A stretch of 50,007 bases of DNA from Bacteroidota bacterium. GTDB lineage: Bacteria; Bacteroidota; Bacteroidia; CAILMK01; JACPUW01. Numbering within the stretch: position 1 is the stretch's first letter; every line of letters begins with the position of its first letter. Shown here piece after piece: positions 8,162-16,833 of the stretch. Made by a program: the position numbers and the translations under genes. The stretch is taken from the NCBI GenBank assembly GCA_016192035.1, contig JACPUW010000036.1, positions 1 through 50,007 of the forward strand. Direction: 5' to 3'. Under the pieces are notes generated by a model that saw only the letters and a program-made list of their open reading frames with translations, was not told where the DNA came from and ran no database searches.

Positions 8162-9562
8162 CTACATTCTATTGAGCTGTGCCACACACTCCACGTGCGG
8201 CGTGTGCGGAAACATATCCACCGGCACCAGCTTGTCTATGGTGTATCTGGATTGTAGTAGGCCCAAGTCGCGGGCCAGGGTGGCCGGATTGCAGCTCACA
8301 TACACCACCCTGCGGGGCAATAACTGGAGTATGGCCTCCAATGCCTTGGGGTGCAGCCCCATTCGGGGCGGATCTACCACCACTACATCTGGCAGTGGAT
8401 GCTTGTTGGCCCATTCCCCGTTCAACAGTTCTTCCACCGTACCCATCAGGAACACCGCATGGCCCACTCCGTTCAGCCTGGCATTCTGCTGCGCCATGCC
8501 CACCGCCTCCTCCACGGTTTCTATTCCTATAACACGCTGACAATCTTGCGCCAAATAAATACCAATGGTGCCCACCCCGCAAAACAAATCGTAGAGGGTT
8601 TCCCCCGGCTCCAAACCGGCAAATTGCCTTACCCATTGGTACAACACTTCCGTTTGTCGCAAATTGGTTTGCATAAAAGACTTGGCATCTACCAAAAAGG
8701 AATACTGACCAATGGCCTGCACCAATTGCCCTGTGCCAAACACCAGGTGGGGGGCCAGGTCATATACCGTGTCGTTGTGCTTGTCATTTAGGTAGTAAAA
8801 TCCTGTTTCTATGGCAGGGAACCGCTCCCTCAAATGGGCCAGCAGCAATGGGGCATAGCCTGCCCCGGCACTGGTTACCATAATGCCCACCATGTACTGC
8901 CCCTTTTCGTTGTTTCGTATCAGTACAGAACGCAGTACCCCCTGGTGGCTGCGCGGGTCATAAAATGGCAAACCTTGTGCTGTGGCATGTGCAAACACTT
9001 CATTGCGAATGGCATTGCTGGGCTCGGGCTGTAGGTGGCATTGGTCTATGTGTAGCACTTTGTCCCATCGTCCTGGCGCGTGGTAGCCCAGTGCGCCCAA
9101 TGCCTCCGGGACCATGCCTTCCCCTCCTTGTGGCCACCACCTGAGGGCCGATGCCGAAAACTCCAATTTATTGCGGTAGTACTGGGTCTCTCCGCAGCCC
9201 ACTATGGGCATAAAATCAACCACTTGCACCTTTCCTATGCGCTGTACCACATCATGCACGTGCCGTTCCTTTAGGGCCAGTTGTGCCAGGTACTGTATGT
9301 GTTGCAGCTTGCAGCCTCCGCAGTCGGCGTAGTGTGCACAAAAAGGTTCCGCGCGTTCGGGTGAGGCGTGCTCCAAAAGATCCAGTCGCCCTTCATAGTG
9401 GTTCTTCCGCTGCCTATTGGTTGTCAATGAAATGACATCACCCCTACAGGCTCCGGGCACAAATACCACCTTGCCGTTTTCCTTCACTACCCCCCTGCCT
9501 TCTGAATCGTAGCCCTGTACGGCTACTGAAGCCATTTTGATGGGCTTGCTCTTACGCGCCAT
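8162..9562 (-). CDS. rlmD: 23S rRNA (uracil-5-)-methyltransferase, RlmD/RumA family
   Basis: This 466-residue protein has a TRAM domain at its N-terminus (about residues 8-65). Iron-sulfur ligand cysteines are C75, C81 and C84 (CAHYADCGGC), with C175 (IDQCHL) as the fourth. The SAM-binding loop is DLFCGVGTIG (325-334), followed by DPPR (397-400) and the catalytic cysteine C424 in SCNPATLARD. These are the full set of RlmD-family hallmarks; the exact target base (U1939 in E. coli, or another 5-methyluridine) is inferred. The ATG at 9562 is chosen because it lies 4 nt after an exact TACTTTTG promoter element and before the TRAM domain. An in-frame start at 9619 would overlap the upstream gene. 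Confidence 0.9.
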   Translation of the reverse strand: MARKSKPIKMASVAVQGYDSEGRGVVKENGKVVFVPGACRGDVISLTTNRQRKNHYEGRLDLLEHASPERAEPFCAHYADCGGCKLQHIQYLAQLALKERHVHDVVQRIGKVQVVDFMPIVGCGETQYYRNKLEFSASALRWWPQGGEGMVPEALGALGYHAPGRWDKVLHIDQCHLQPEPSNAIRNEVFAHATAQGLPFYDPRSHQGVLRSVLIRNNEKGQYMVGIMVTSAGAGYAPLLLAHLRERFPAIETGFYYLNDKHNDTVYDLAPHLVFGTGQLVQAIGQYSFLVDAKSFMQTNLRQTEVLYQWVRQFAGLEPGETLYDLFCGVGTIGIYLAQDCQRVIGIETVEEAVGMAQQNARLNGVGHAVFLMGTVEELLNGEWANKHPLPDVVVVDPPRMGLHPKALEAILQLLPRRVVYVSCNPATLARDLGLLQSRYTIDKLVPVDMFPHTPHVECVAQLNRM

Positions 9563-9566
9563 GGCG

Positions 9567-9574
9567 CAAAAGTA
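9567..9574 (-). promoter_or_regulatory. -7 promoter element TACTTTTG of rlmD
   Basis: Exact match to the Bacteroidota sigma-A -7 consensus TAnnTTTG. Four bases (CGCC) separate it from the ATG at 9562, so the transcript would be leaderless or nearly so. No clear -33 TTTG is visible. Confidence 0.6.
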
Positions 9575-9584
9575 TCGGGTCGGC

Positions 9585-10061
9585 CTATTTAGCGGTGGCC
9601 CAGCGCACTTTCTCTTCAAGGATGGGCATGAAGTCGTCGGGGCCGTGATAGCCCTGTACCATGGTTACCTGGTTTTTTTCAATTGAAAGGAAAAAGGTGG
9701 TGGGGTACCCTACCCCCTGCCCACCCGATAGGTTGGCCAGCAATTCGCGGCCTGACATTTCGGTTTCGCCTACCTTATAGGTTTGCTTAAGCTCGGGATT
9801 GAATTTCACGGGCACAAAGTGTTTGTTTATATAGCTGATTACCTGCGCCTTGCTATAGGTATCGGCATCCATCCGCTTGCACCAGCCACACCAGTCGGTA
9901 TAGGCATCTATCAGCAGTGGCTTGTTGGTCTTCTTGGCCTCTATATAGGCTTCGTTCCATTCCTTCCATTCCAGGGCGGTAGTACCCAGCGGGTACCTAA
10001 ATGCCATAAAAAACGCTACTGCACTAAATATAAGCAGGGTTATGAGGTGGCGGGTTTCCAT
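9585..10061 (-). CDS. Membrane-anchored thioredoxin-like protein
   Basis: The 158-residue protein starts with a hydrophobic anchor or signal (about residues 6-21) followed by a thioredoxin fold of the thioredoxin_7/DUF255 type. The redox motif is WCGWCKRMD with C58 and C61, and the cis-proline loop is GYPTTFF. The domain should face the periplasm and reduce or isomerise disulfides, or serve a cytochrome or envelope protein. It lies upstream of rlmD with 22 bp between the stop and the rlmD start. A TAGATTTG element at 10079-10086 lies 17 nt before the ATG. Confidence 0.85.
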   Translation of the reverse strand: METRHLITLLIFSAVAFFMAFRYPLGTTALEWKEWNEAYIEAKKTNKPLLIDAYTDWCGWCKRMDADTYSKAQVISYINKHFVPVKFNPELKQTYKVGETEMSGRELLANLSGGQGVGYPTTFFLSIEKNQVTMVQGYHGPDDFMPILEEKVRWATAK

Positions 10062-10078
10062 GATGTGTCAATAAGCGG

Positions 10079-10086
10079 CAAATCTA
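10079..10086 (-). promoter_or_regulatory. -7 promoter element TAGATTTG of the thioredoxin-like gene
   Basis: Exact TAnnTTTG match, 17 nt before the ATG at 10061. It lies in the 72-bp divergent region shared with the gene starting at 10134. Confidence 0.55.
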
Positions 10087-10133
10087 TCCAAACCCTAATT
10101 TGGCAGCTGTTAAAAGTCTTGTAAATGCATTAA

Positions 10134-11396
10134 ATGAACTGGTTGAACCACCTTTCTGCCCGCGCTGACTACCTCTGCCTGTGCTTCTTGGCGATCCTCT
10201 ATCAAGGCAGCCAAGCCAATGGGCCGCTGCTGGGCGACTCTTTGGGCTTTACACTGGGCAGCAGCCAGGGATTTCAGTGGGCTACCAATGCCACCGGACA
10301 CATGGCCTACGCAAACTGGCTGTACGCCCTACACCTAATTTTTCCTTCTTATGAGCCCCATCAAGTGTTTGCCTGGTCATCCCTGGCTTGGTCGCTAGCC
10401 ACCCTTCTCGTACTACGTCAGCTCTTTTCGGCCATGGCACTGCCTGTTATCCTTCGTTCAGCGGCCTTACTCTCACTTGGGCTTTCTTTCACCTTTTGGC
10501 GGCATTCCTGCCAGGTAGAGGTATATGCGGCCAACGCTTTTATCACCTCTGTGGCCTGCCTATGGTTCTACAAATGGCATATCCATAGGCAAAGCAAATG
10601 GCACATAGCCACCGCATGGCTCTTGGGCATGGCCCTGTGGGTCTATATCCAGTTTGTGCTCTACCTGCCTTTTCTTGTCCTTTGGTCTGTATGGGCCCAC
10701 CAACTTCGTTTCCATATGCATTTGTTGGGCCTGCTGGCTTTTGGCCTACCCGCACTTGCCCTAGTGGTCCCTCCGTGGTTGCTTCATACCAATACCCTAT
10801 CCAGTATCTTGTTTGACAATGCGTTTAAAGATGAAGTCCTCACCGCTCAGTGGCAGGTACTGCTCAAGGGGTTGGTCCTATCATTGGCCTATCTCCTGTA
10901 CAATTTCGGATGTGTAGGCATAGCCATGATTGCCGCGCTGTGGCAGGGCCGCCGAAATCAATATCAAATGGGCCTGGCCACCATGGCCCTCACCATTTGG
11001 CTTTTTGCCGCCAGGTATCCCGTTACCGATGCCCACGTGTTTTACCTCCCTGCCTACATACCCCTGCTGGTGCTGCTGGCCCAGCGCATGGCCTCCTATG
11101 GCCAAATGCCTAAGCGCTGGATGAACTGGGCCGCCCTAGCAATGTGCTGCGCCCAACCTATGGTGTATATGATTACTGAAAACGTTGTTTCCCAACTACC
11201 TCAAGGCCAAAAATTGGCAGACGACAAATGGTACAAAGGCGGTTTGGAATACTACTTGTGGCCCGGGCTAGCACATGCGCCCACAGCCAATGAATTATGC
11301 CATTGGCTGAACGACCCTTCATTGGATATGGCACAATATGAAGAAATTGAACAAAATTCACGGTACCTTCAATCCTATTGCGCCCGCCACCCATAG
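10134..11396 (+). CDS. GT-C/DUF2723-like polytopic membrane protein
   Basis: The 420-residue product has about nine or ten hydrophobic segments. The first loop contains GPLLGDSLGFTLGSS and then WATNATGHMAYANWLY, placed like the GDSGE...HPPGYPL loop of DUF2723 (POMT-like) proteins. The segment FWRHSCQVEVYAANAF corresponds to the conserved 'FW..xxVEVYA' helix of that family. These proteins are predicted glycosyltransferases acting on the outer face of the inner membrane. The proline-rich substrate motif is replaced here, so activity is uncertain. It is shorter than typical DUF2723 proteins and lacks their C-terminal domain. The gene is divergent from the thioredoxin-like gene. Confidence 0.65.
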   Translation: MNWLNHLSARADYLCLCFLAILYQGSQANGPLLGDSLGFTLGSSQGFQWATNATGHMAYANWLYALHLIFPSYEPHQVFAWSSLAWSLATLLVLRQLFSAMALPVILRSAALLSLGLSFTFWRHSCQVEVYAANAFITSVACLWFYKWHIHRQSKWHIATAWLLGMALWVYIQFVLYLPFLVLWSVWAHQLRFHMHLLGLLAFGLPALALVVPPWLLHTNTLSSILFDNAFKDEVLTAQWQVLLKGLVLSLAYLLYNFGCVGIAMIAALWQGRRNQYQMGLATMALTIWLFAARYPVTDAHVFYLPAYIPLLVLLAQRMASYGQMPKRWMNWAALAMCCAQPMVYMITENVVSQLPQGQKLADDKWYKGGLEYYLWPGLAHAPTANELCHWLNDPSLDMAQYEEIEQNSRYLQSYCARHP

Positions 11397-11471
11397 GCTA
11401 TTTAATTTCGCAACCCTACCACTATTTTAGGTACTTATGCGTTTTGCTGCCTTGTCCCAGCTACCTATTTT

Positions 11472-13751
11472 ATGCCAAAACCATTGAATATCAAGCCTTT
11501 TTCAATCCAATTGTTGCTTATCGCCTGCATGGTTACCCCTTTGGCAGCCCAGATAGGCATAGGGGATTGGAGGGCACACCTACACCTGGCCAAAGCCTTA
11601 AAGGCCGTTGAAACACCTACCAGGGTGTATTGCGGCACCACCAACGGGGTATTTTTCATTGATAAAGAAGACAATTCAGTAACTTCTCTGTCCACCGTGG
11701 ACGGGCTAAGCGACGTAATGACCCATACCTTAGCCTATGAGCCAGCTACCAACCATGTCTTTGTGGCCTATAGCGGCGGAATGGTTGATATGCTGGGCCC
11801 CGACTATGTGGTCCCCATACCGTTTATAGCCGACAACGCCAATATAAGCGGTGACAAAACCGTAGTAAACTTTTTCTTTTACAGTGGCTTGGCCTATATG
11901 GCCACCGCGTTTGGGGTAGTGGTGTACGATATTGAAAAGCGCGAGGTGCGCGAGTCATACCTGAACCTGGATGAACGTGGCAACCAACTGGCCGTGAATG
12001 ACGTGGTCGTTTTTCAAAACCGCGTCTTTGTTGCCACAAAAAATGGCATTCGCTCGGGAAGCCTAAACGATAACCTTTTGGATTTTAACTTCTGGGTTAC
12101 CACCCATCCATCCCCTTGCAGTTTGATGGAAGTGTTTGACAACCGCTTGATCCTCTATTTTGCTAACGACAGCCTACTGGAATATGACGGGGGCACCTAT
12201 AGCCCGTATGGCCCACTCCCCAAGGCTACCGTGAGGCAAATGGATGTGCAAAACGGCAAATTGGTGGTTACCAAATGGAACCATATCTCCATACTGTCAT
12301 CTGATGGCCAGCATGACTCAGTACTAACCAATGCGCCCTCCCACGGCATGCTTGACCATGAGGGCACCATGTGGGTGAGCAGCATGTCAAATGGCCTCAT
12401 CAAGTTTAGCGAAACACGGAGGTACTTTACCCCAAACGGCCCCGGAGGGCCTACCGCCTGGGACTTTGACTATTCCAAGGGTGAATTATGGGTGGCCAGC
12501 GGCGGTGTCGATTTGGCCTACAATCCCCGGTTTTTAAACAATGGGGCCTATGTATTTGCCGACAATAAATGGCAGAACCTGCACGGAGGCAACACCCCAG
12601 CCCTGAGCCCCTTGCGTGACATACACCAGGTGAGGATAGATGAAGTGCGTGGGACGAAATACCTGGCGAGTTTCAATAAGGGTGTCGCGATGATTTCCGA
12701 CAACGAAGTACAGGTATTTGGCAAGGACAATACCGACGGCGCCCTGGCACCGGCAGGTGGCGGTACCGACCCAGATGCCCTCGTGCTGGTGTCTGGTATA
12801 GACCTGGATACACAGGGCAATTTGTGGATGGGCGTGCAATATGCCGAAAACTCCCTGGCCGTGCGCACGGCCAACGGCACATGGAAATCCTTTTTCCTGG
12901 GCCCTGATAACAGGGTTACCCGCCTTTTGGTGGATGAAAGCGGTCAAAAATGGCTTATTGTACACCTGGACGGCATATACGTGTTTAATGACGGGGGTAC
13001 CCCACTAAACGAAAGCGACGACAAGGTGAAGCACATAAATACCAGCGTGGGCAATGGCAACCTGCCTGCCCCCGACGTGTACTGTATGGCCCTGGACTTG
13101 GATGGCAATATTTGGCTAGGTACCGGCGAAGGCGTTTGTGTAGTATATAATCCTGACAATGTGTTTGAAGCCAATGCCTCCTTTGATGCCACCCGCCCCA
13201 TAGTGACCGATGGCGATGTTTCTGCGTATCTCCTTGAAGGACAGAAAGTAAACTGTATAGCTGTGGATGGTGCCAATCAAAAATGGCTGGGCACCAACAA
13301 CGGGGTATTTGTGACCAATTCAAATGGCGACGAAGTACTGTACCGTTTCACGGTTGACAATAGCCCCTTGCTTTCCAATATGGTGTATGCCATAGGCATA
13401 GACGGCAAGACCGGCGAGGCGTTTTTTGCTACTTCCAAGGGTTTGGTATCCTATCGGGCACAGGCTACCTTAGGGGATTCCTTACAGCAACAAGTGTATG
13501 TGTTTCCCAATCCCGTTAGGCCAGGCTACACCGGCCCCATAGCCATTACCGGGCTCACCCCAAACGCCAACGTGAAGATAACCGACATATCAGGTAACCT
13601 GGTATATGAAACCAATGCCCAGGGCGGCACCGCCGTGTGGTATGGCAAAGATTTCTCTGGAATGAGTGTTTCCTCAGGTGTTTACCTGGCCTTTAGCGCC
13701 AACCGCAATGGCGAACAAACCCATATCACCAAGATAATGGTGGTACGATAA
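11472..13751 (+). CDS. porZ: T9SS attachment-complex protein PorZ
   Basis: This 759-residue protein has a signal peptide ending at about residue 26 (PLAAQ) and then IGIGDWRAHL, the characteristic mature start of PorZ. Two beta-propeller domains of the two-component-regulator type follow, with repeats such as YCGTTNGVFFID, NIWLGTGEGVC and KWLGTNNGVFVT. The last ~85 residues (VYVFPNPVRPGYTGP to ITKIMVVR) form a type A sorting domain, which PorZ proteins also carry. In Porphyromonas PorZ works with PorU, PorQ and PorV in the surface complex that cleaves sorting signals and attaches cargo to A-LPS. It overlaps recO by one base, a pairing I believe recurs in the phylum. Confidence 0.9.
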   Translation: MPKPLNIKPFSIQLLLIACMVTPLAAQIGIGDWRAHLHLAKALKAVETPTRVYCGTTNGVFFIDKEDNSVTSLSTVDGLSDVMTHTLAYEPATNHVFVAYSGGMVDMLGPDYVVPIPFIADNANISGDKTVVNFFFYSGLAYMATAFGVVVYDIEKREVRESYLNLDERGNQLAVNDVVVFQNRVFVATKNGIRSGSLNDNLLDFNFWVTTHPSPCSLMEVFDNRLILYFANDSLLEYDGGTYSPYGPLPKATVRQMDVQNGKLVVTKWNHISILSSDGQHDSVLTNAPSHGMLDHEGTMWVSSMSNGLIKFSETRRYFTPNGPGGPTAWDFDYSKGELWVASGGVDLAYNPRFLNNGAYVFADNKWQNLHGGNTPALSPLRDIHQVRIDEVRGTKYLASFNKGVAMISDNEVQVFGKDNTDGALAPAGGGTDPDALVLVSGIDLDTQGNLWMGVQYAENSLAVRTANGTWKSFFLGPDNRVTRLLVDESGQKWLIVHLDGIYVFNDGGTPLNESDDKVKHINTSVGNGNLPAPDVYCMALDLDGNIWLGTGEGVCVVYNPDNVFEANASFDATRPIVTDGDVSAYLLEGQKVNCIAVDGANQKWLGTNNGVFVTNSNGDEVLYRFTVDNSPLLSNMVYAIGIDGKTGEAFFATSKGLVSYRAQATLGDSLQQQVYVFPNPVRPGYTGPIAITGLTPNANVKITDISGNLVYETNAQGGTAVWYGKDFSGMSVSSGVYLAFSANRNGEQTHITKIMVVR

Positions 13752-14455
13752 TGCAACCCGACAAGGGTATCGTACTGGGTTCCTTGCGTTTTGGCGACCA
13801 CGATGCCATAGCGCGCATCTATACCCGGCGCCAGGGTGTATGTACATTTATGTGCAAGGGCATACATGGTCGCCGCAGCCAAATAACGCCCTCCATGCTC
13901 CAGCCCATTACGCTGCTTGATATGGTGTATAGGCACCGCGAAAACCAGAATATGCAGTATGCCAAAGAACTTAGGGCTAACCCTCCCTTACTACAATTAC
14001 AAGGCAATATGTCAAAAACGGCAATTGCCCTGTTTTGCGCAGAGGTGCTGCAAAAAACCATGGTACATGCCCAGTGCGACGAACAGCTTTTTGACGACCT
14101 ATGGGGACAAGCCATTTCACTGAATAACTGCGATATAGTAAGCCCATACTGGCCCCATCTATTCCTTATTAAGCTGGCCAGAAACCTGGGACTGGAGCCC
14201 TCCGGCTTGCCACAGGGAGGCCTTCTGCACCTATCCATGGGTGGCTTTATGGAAACCAAAAACTTGGTGGCAGAGCCTTCAACCTCATATGATTCCCTGG
14301 CACTCCATCAGCTTATTCAAGGACAAGAACCTGACCCATTGCCCAAGCCCATGCGTATTGCCCTGCTGGGCAAGATTTTATCCTACCTTTCGTATCATTT
14401 AGACGATTTTAAGGAACTCAAAAGCCTTCCTGTGCTCCATCATGTTTTTCAGTGA
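13751..14455 (+). CDS. recO: DNA repair protein RecO
   Basis: The 234-residue product begins MQPDKGIVLGSLRFGDHDAI and continues through KGIHG; this is the N-terminal OB fold of RecO. A helical C-terminal domain follows. RecO binds single-stranded DNA and with RecR loads RecA onto SSB-coated DNA in the RecFOR pathway. The C-terminal zinc-binding cysteines found in many RecO proteins are not evident; this region reads GLEPSGLPQGGLLHLSMGGF without a CxxC pair. The start codon overlaps the porZ stop (TAATG), so translation is likely coupled. Confidence 0.9.
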   Translation: MQPDKGIVLGSLRFGDHDAIARIYTRRQGVCTFMCKGIHGRRSQITPSMLQPITLLDMVYRHRENQNMQYAKELRANPPLLQLQGNMSKTAIALFCAEVLQKTMVHAQCDEQLFDDLWGQAISLNNCDIVSPYWPHLFLIKLARNLGLEPSGLPQGGLLHLSMGGFMETKNLVAEPSTSYDSLALHQLIQGQEPDPLPKPMRIALLGKILSYLSYHLDDFKELKSLPVLHHVFQ

Positions 14456-14572
14456 AATAGCCCAATAAAAAAACTTTGCGGGTGGCATTGGGGTTACACA
14501 CCGCGCCTACCCTTGGCCCCTATGTTTCCTGTATAGGCTCATGGCGAGGCATACCTTCGCACCGACATACAC

Positions 14573-15580
14573 ATGATTACAACAGATATATGCATTGTAG
14601 GGGCAGGGCCGGTAGGCCTGTTCGCCGTGTTTGAAGCAGGCCTCCTGGGCATGAGGTGTCATTTGATAGATGTGTTGACCCAGCCAGGCGGGCAATTGGC
14701 AGAGATATACCCCAAGAAACCCATTTATGACATACCGGGGTATCCGGTGGTGTTGGCCGGTGAGCTTATCCAGCGTCAGCTAGAACAAATTGCCCCCTTT
14801 AAACCCACCTGGTCGCTGGGTGAAAAGGCCACAGACCTACAAAAAAACCCAAGCGGCGACTTTTTGATCACTACCTCGGGCGGGAACCAGATACAAGCCA
14901 AAATTTTGGTCATAGCCAGCGGGTTAGGTGTATTTGAACCGCGAAAACCACCCATTTCGTCCCTTGACGACTTTGAAAACAAGGGGGTGGACTACTTTGT
15001 GAAAAATCCCGATGCCTACAAGGGCAAGAAACTGGTGCTGGCCGGCGGCGGCGATAGCGCGCTGGATTGGACGATATTCTTGGCCGATATAGCGGCAGAA
15101 CTCACACTGGTTCACCGAAGTTCGCGGTTTAGGGCCGCCCCTGATTCGGTAGAAAAAGTCATGGCCCTGAGCCAATCAGGGAAAGTGCGCCTAATGCTGG
15201 ATGCCAATGTGACCGAAGTGCACGGAAACGGAAGGCTCAACAAGGTGGTAGTGAGCAACAAAGACGGTTGGCCTACCCATCTCGATACCGACTATTTCAT
15301 TCCGCTCTTTGGGTTGCGGCCTGAGCTTGGCCCCCTGGCCCAGTGGGGCCTGAACATGGATGGAGAAGCCATAAAGGTTGACAATACACTTGATTACCAA
15401 ACAAATATACCTGGCGTATATGCCATAGGTGATATTAACACATACCCGGGCAAACTTAAATTGATCCTTTGTGGATACCATGAAGCTGCCCTAATGGCCC
15501 AGAGTGCCTGGAAACGGCTTCACCCCAACAGCATGTTTAACATGAAATACACCACCGTAAACGGAATAAATGGATTTTAA
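14573..15580 (+). CDS. Ferredoxin-NADP reductase, thioredoxin-reductase-like type
   Basis: The 335-residue flavoprotein has the FAD-binding motif GAGPVG (10-15), the Q-P-G-G-Q-L segment typical of this family (37-42), the NADP(H)-binding motif AGGGDSALDW (157-166) and a second FAD motif, VYAIGDINTYPGK, near the C-terminus. It lacks the CxxC redox centre of thioredoxin reductase, which separates the YumC-type ferredoxin-NADP reductases from true TrxB. It should pass electrons between NADPH and ferredoxin in the cytoplasm. The next gene, only 4 bp downstream, encodes a 2Fe-2S ferredoxin, the probable partner. Confidence 0.9.
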   Translation: MITTDICIVGAGPVGLFAVFEAGLLGMRCHLIDVLTQPGGQLAEIYPKKPIYDIPGYPVVLAGELIQRQLEQIAPFKPTWSLGEKATDLQKNPSGDFLITTSGGNQIQAKILVIASGLGVFEPRKPPISSLDDFENKGVDYFVKNPDAYKGKKLVLAGGGDSALDWTIFLADIAAELTLVHRSSRFRAAPDSVEKVMALSQSGKVRLMLDANVTEVHGNGRLNKVVVSNKDGWPTHLDTDYFIPLFGLRPELGPLAQWGLNMDGEAIKVDNTLDYQTNIPGVYAIGDINTYPGKLKLILCGYHEAALMAQSAWKRLHPNSMFNMKYTTVNGINGF

Positions 15581-15584
15581 TTAA

Positions 15585-15920
15585 ATGATAGACAAAGATT
15601 TGGTTCAAATAAAGGTGGCTGGCCCCAATGCAACCGTGGTGACGCTTCCAGCCCCTACCAATATGTCGCTGAGCCTTATGGAATTGCTCAAGGGCAATGG
15701 ATACCCCATACAGGCCACCTGTGGAGGCATGGCCCTATGCGCTACCTGCCATGTGTGTGTGCTTGAAGGGTATGAACAGGTTGGTGAACCCGCCTCTGAT
15801 GCGGAATGGGCCATGCTCGATTCCTTGTTTAACACTACCGACACCTCCCGTTTGGCCTGCCAGGTAAGGATTGGCCATGCGTGTGACAATATGTTGGTTA
15901 AGATTTTAGGGGATACATAG
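15585..15920 (+). CDS. 2Fe-2S ferredoxin, adrenodoxin/vertebrate type
   Basis: The 111-residue protein has the cluster-binding pattern CGGMALCATC (C46, C52, C55) and the fourth ligand C92 in RLACQV. This is the spacing of adrenodoxin-type ferredoxins. After the cluster loop come a conserved acidic surface (GEPASDAEWAMLD) and a C-terminal strand (HACDNMLVKIL). It probably receives electrons from the reductase encoded 4 bp upstream and delivers them to a biosynthetic enzyme or iron-sulfur assembly. The ATG is separated from the upstream stop by only AAAT-type spacing, consistent with one operon. Confidence 0.92.
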   Translation: MIDKDLVQIKVAGPNATVVTLPAPTNMSLSLMELLKGNGYPIQATCGGMALCATCHVCVLEGYEQVGEPASDAEWAMLDSLFNTTDTSRLACQVRIGHACDNMLVKILGDT

Positions 15921-15940
15921 CGTAAAATTGATGCCCTAAT

Positions 15941-16681
15941 ATGGGACATATGCGCGGTTACCTTTTATTCGCACTACCCTGTTTGGCCCTGTGTTGGCCC
16001 ATGCAGGTACAGGCCCAGACTTACGAGGGCAAAGCCAGTTTTTACAGCGACAAACTGCACGGAAACGAAACAGCCTCAGGCGAAAAGTACGATATGTACT
16101 CGTTTTCGGCGGCCCATCTATCCCTGCCGTTTGGCACTTGGGTACGGGTAACCAACTTATGGAACGGCAAATCGGTGGAGGTTAAAATCAATGACCGAGG
16201 GCCTTTTGATAAGGATAGGATTATTGACATATCAAAGCAAGCTGCCATAGAACTGGGCATGGTGACGGCCGGGGTGGTGGATGTGAAAGTAGAAGTGCTG
16301 CCCGCCAAAACAGAGGAAAAAGACCCTGCGGGGGCCCCCCCCGCTGCCGGTGCGCCAAAGGAAGAAGCAAATCACGCAGGCACCCAAGTAAGGGGCGATG
16401 GCACATTTAAGATTACCGTGAGCCAAGAAAACGGACTGCTGGGGTTTGGGGTACAAATAGGTGCCTATTCTGACTACCTGGCATTGGTCAAGATGCTTGA
16501 ACAACTTCAGTCAAAAGGATTCCCGGATACCTATATCAACACTGACGTGGTAAACGGCAAACGGGTATTTAGGATAGTAGTGGGCAATTTTCAGCATAGG
16601 GTGGAAGCCGAGATGTATTTGGTATCGTTAAAATCAAAGGGTTTTGAAGGGTATGTCGTAGCCCATCAGGTAAGCAACTAG
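15941..16681 (+). CDS. RlpA-like double-psi beta-barrel protein with SPOR domain
   Basis: The 246-residue protein has a signal peptide ending VQAQ at residue 26. The RlpA-like double-psi beta-barrel follows, with YEGKASFYSDKLHGNETASG, the 'FGTWVRVTN' strand and the signature VKINDRGPF. A Pro/Ala/Glu-rich linker (about 120-150) leads to a SPOR domain (about 165-243; FGVQIGAYSD ... RIVVGNF). SPOR domains bind denuded glycan strands at division sites; RlpA proteins in other phyla are lytic transglycosylases for such strands. Activity here is inferred. A second ATG at 15950 is an alternative start. It is 20 bp after the ferredoxin gene. Confidence 0.85.
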   Translation: MGHMRGYLLFALPCLALCWPMQVQAQTYEGKASFYSDKLHGNETASGEKYDMYSFSAAHLSLPFGTWVRVTNLWNGKSVEVKINDRGPFDKDRIIDISKQAAIELGMVTAGVVDVKVEVLPAKTEEKDPAGAPPAAGAPKEEANHAGTQVRGDGTFKITVSQENGLLGFGVQIGAYSDYLALVKMLEQLQSKGFPDTYINTDVVNGKRVFRIVVGNFQHRVEAEMYLVSLKSKGFEGYVVAHQVSN

Positions 16682-16799
16682 TTTCATATAGGAAGAAAGC
16701 CCCAAATTCTATGCTGCACTTTCACAGCAATTTATAGATTAATATTATGCGCTTTCATTCCTTTCAGCTCCATAATGGTGGCAATTTCTTGGTTGCGCC

Positions 16800-16807
16800 T
16801 ATTTTTG
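16800..16807 (+). promoter_or_regulatory. -7 promoter element TATTTTTG of the His-rich lipoprotein gene
   Basis: Exact TAnnTTTG match, 26 nt before the ATG at 16834. The palindrome at 16804-16822 overlaps its 3' half, the usual arrangement for a repressor site. An identical TATTTTTG precedes the lipoprotein gene at 19648. Confidence 0.6.
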
Positions 16808-16822
16808 CAATTCAGTTGCAAA
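16804..16822. promoter_or_regulatory. Palindromic operator 1 (Fur/Zur-like candidate)
   Basis: TTTGCAA (16804-16810) and TTGCAAA (16816-16822) are perfect inverted repeats around a 5-nt centre. Aligned on its centre with the palindrome at 19599-19619, the inner pattern TGCAA-n5-TTGCA is shared, and 14 of 21 positions agree. It overlaps the -7 element and lies 11 nt before the lipoprotein start codon. Regulator identity is inferred from the metal-uptake context. Confidence 0.65.
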
Positions 16823-16833
16823 TACAACAAATC

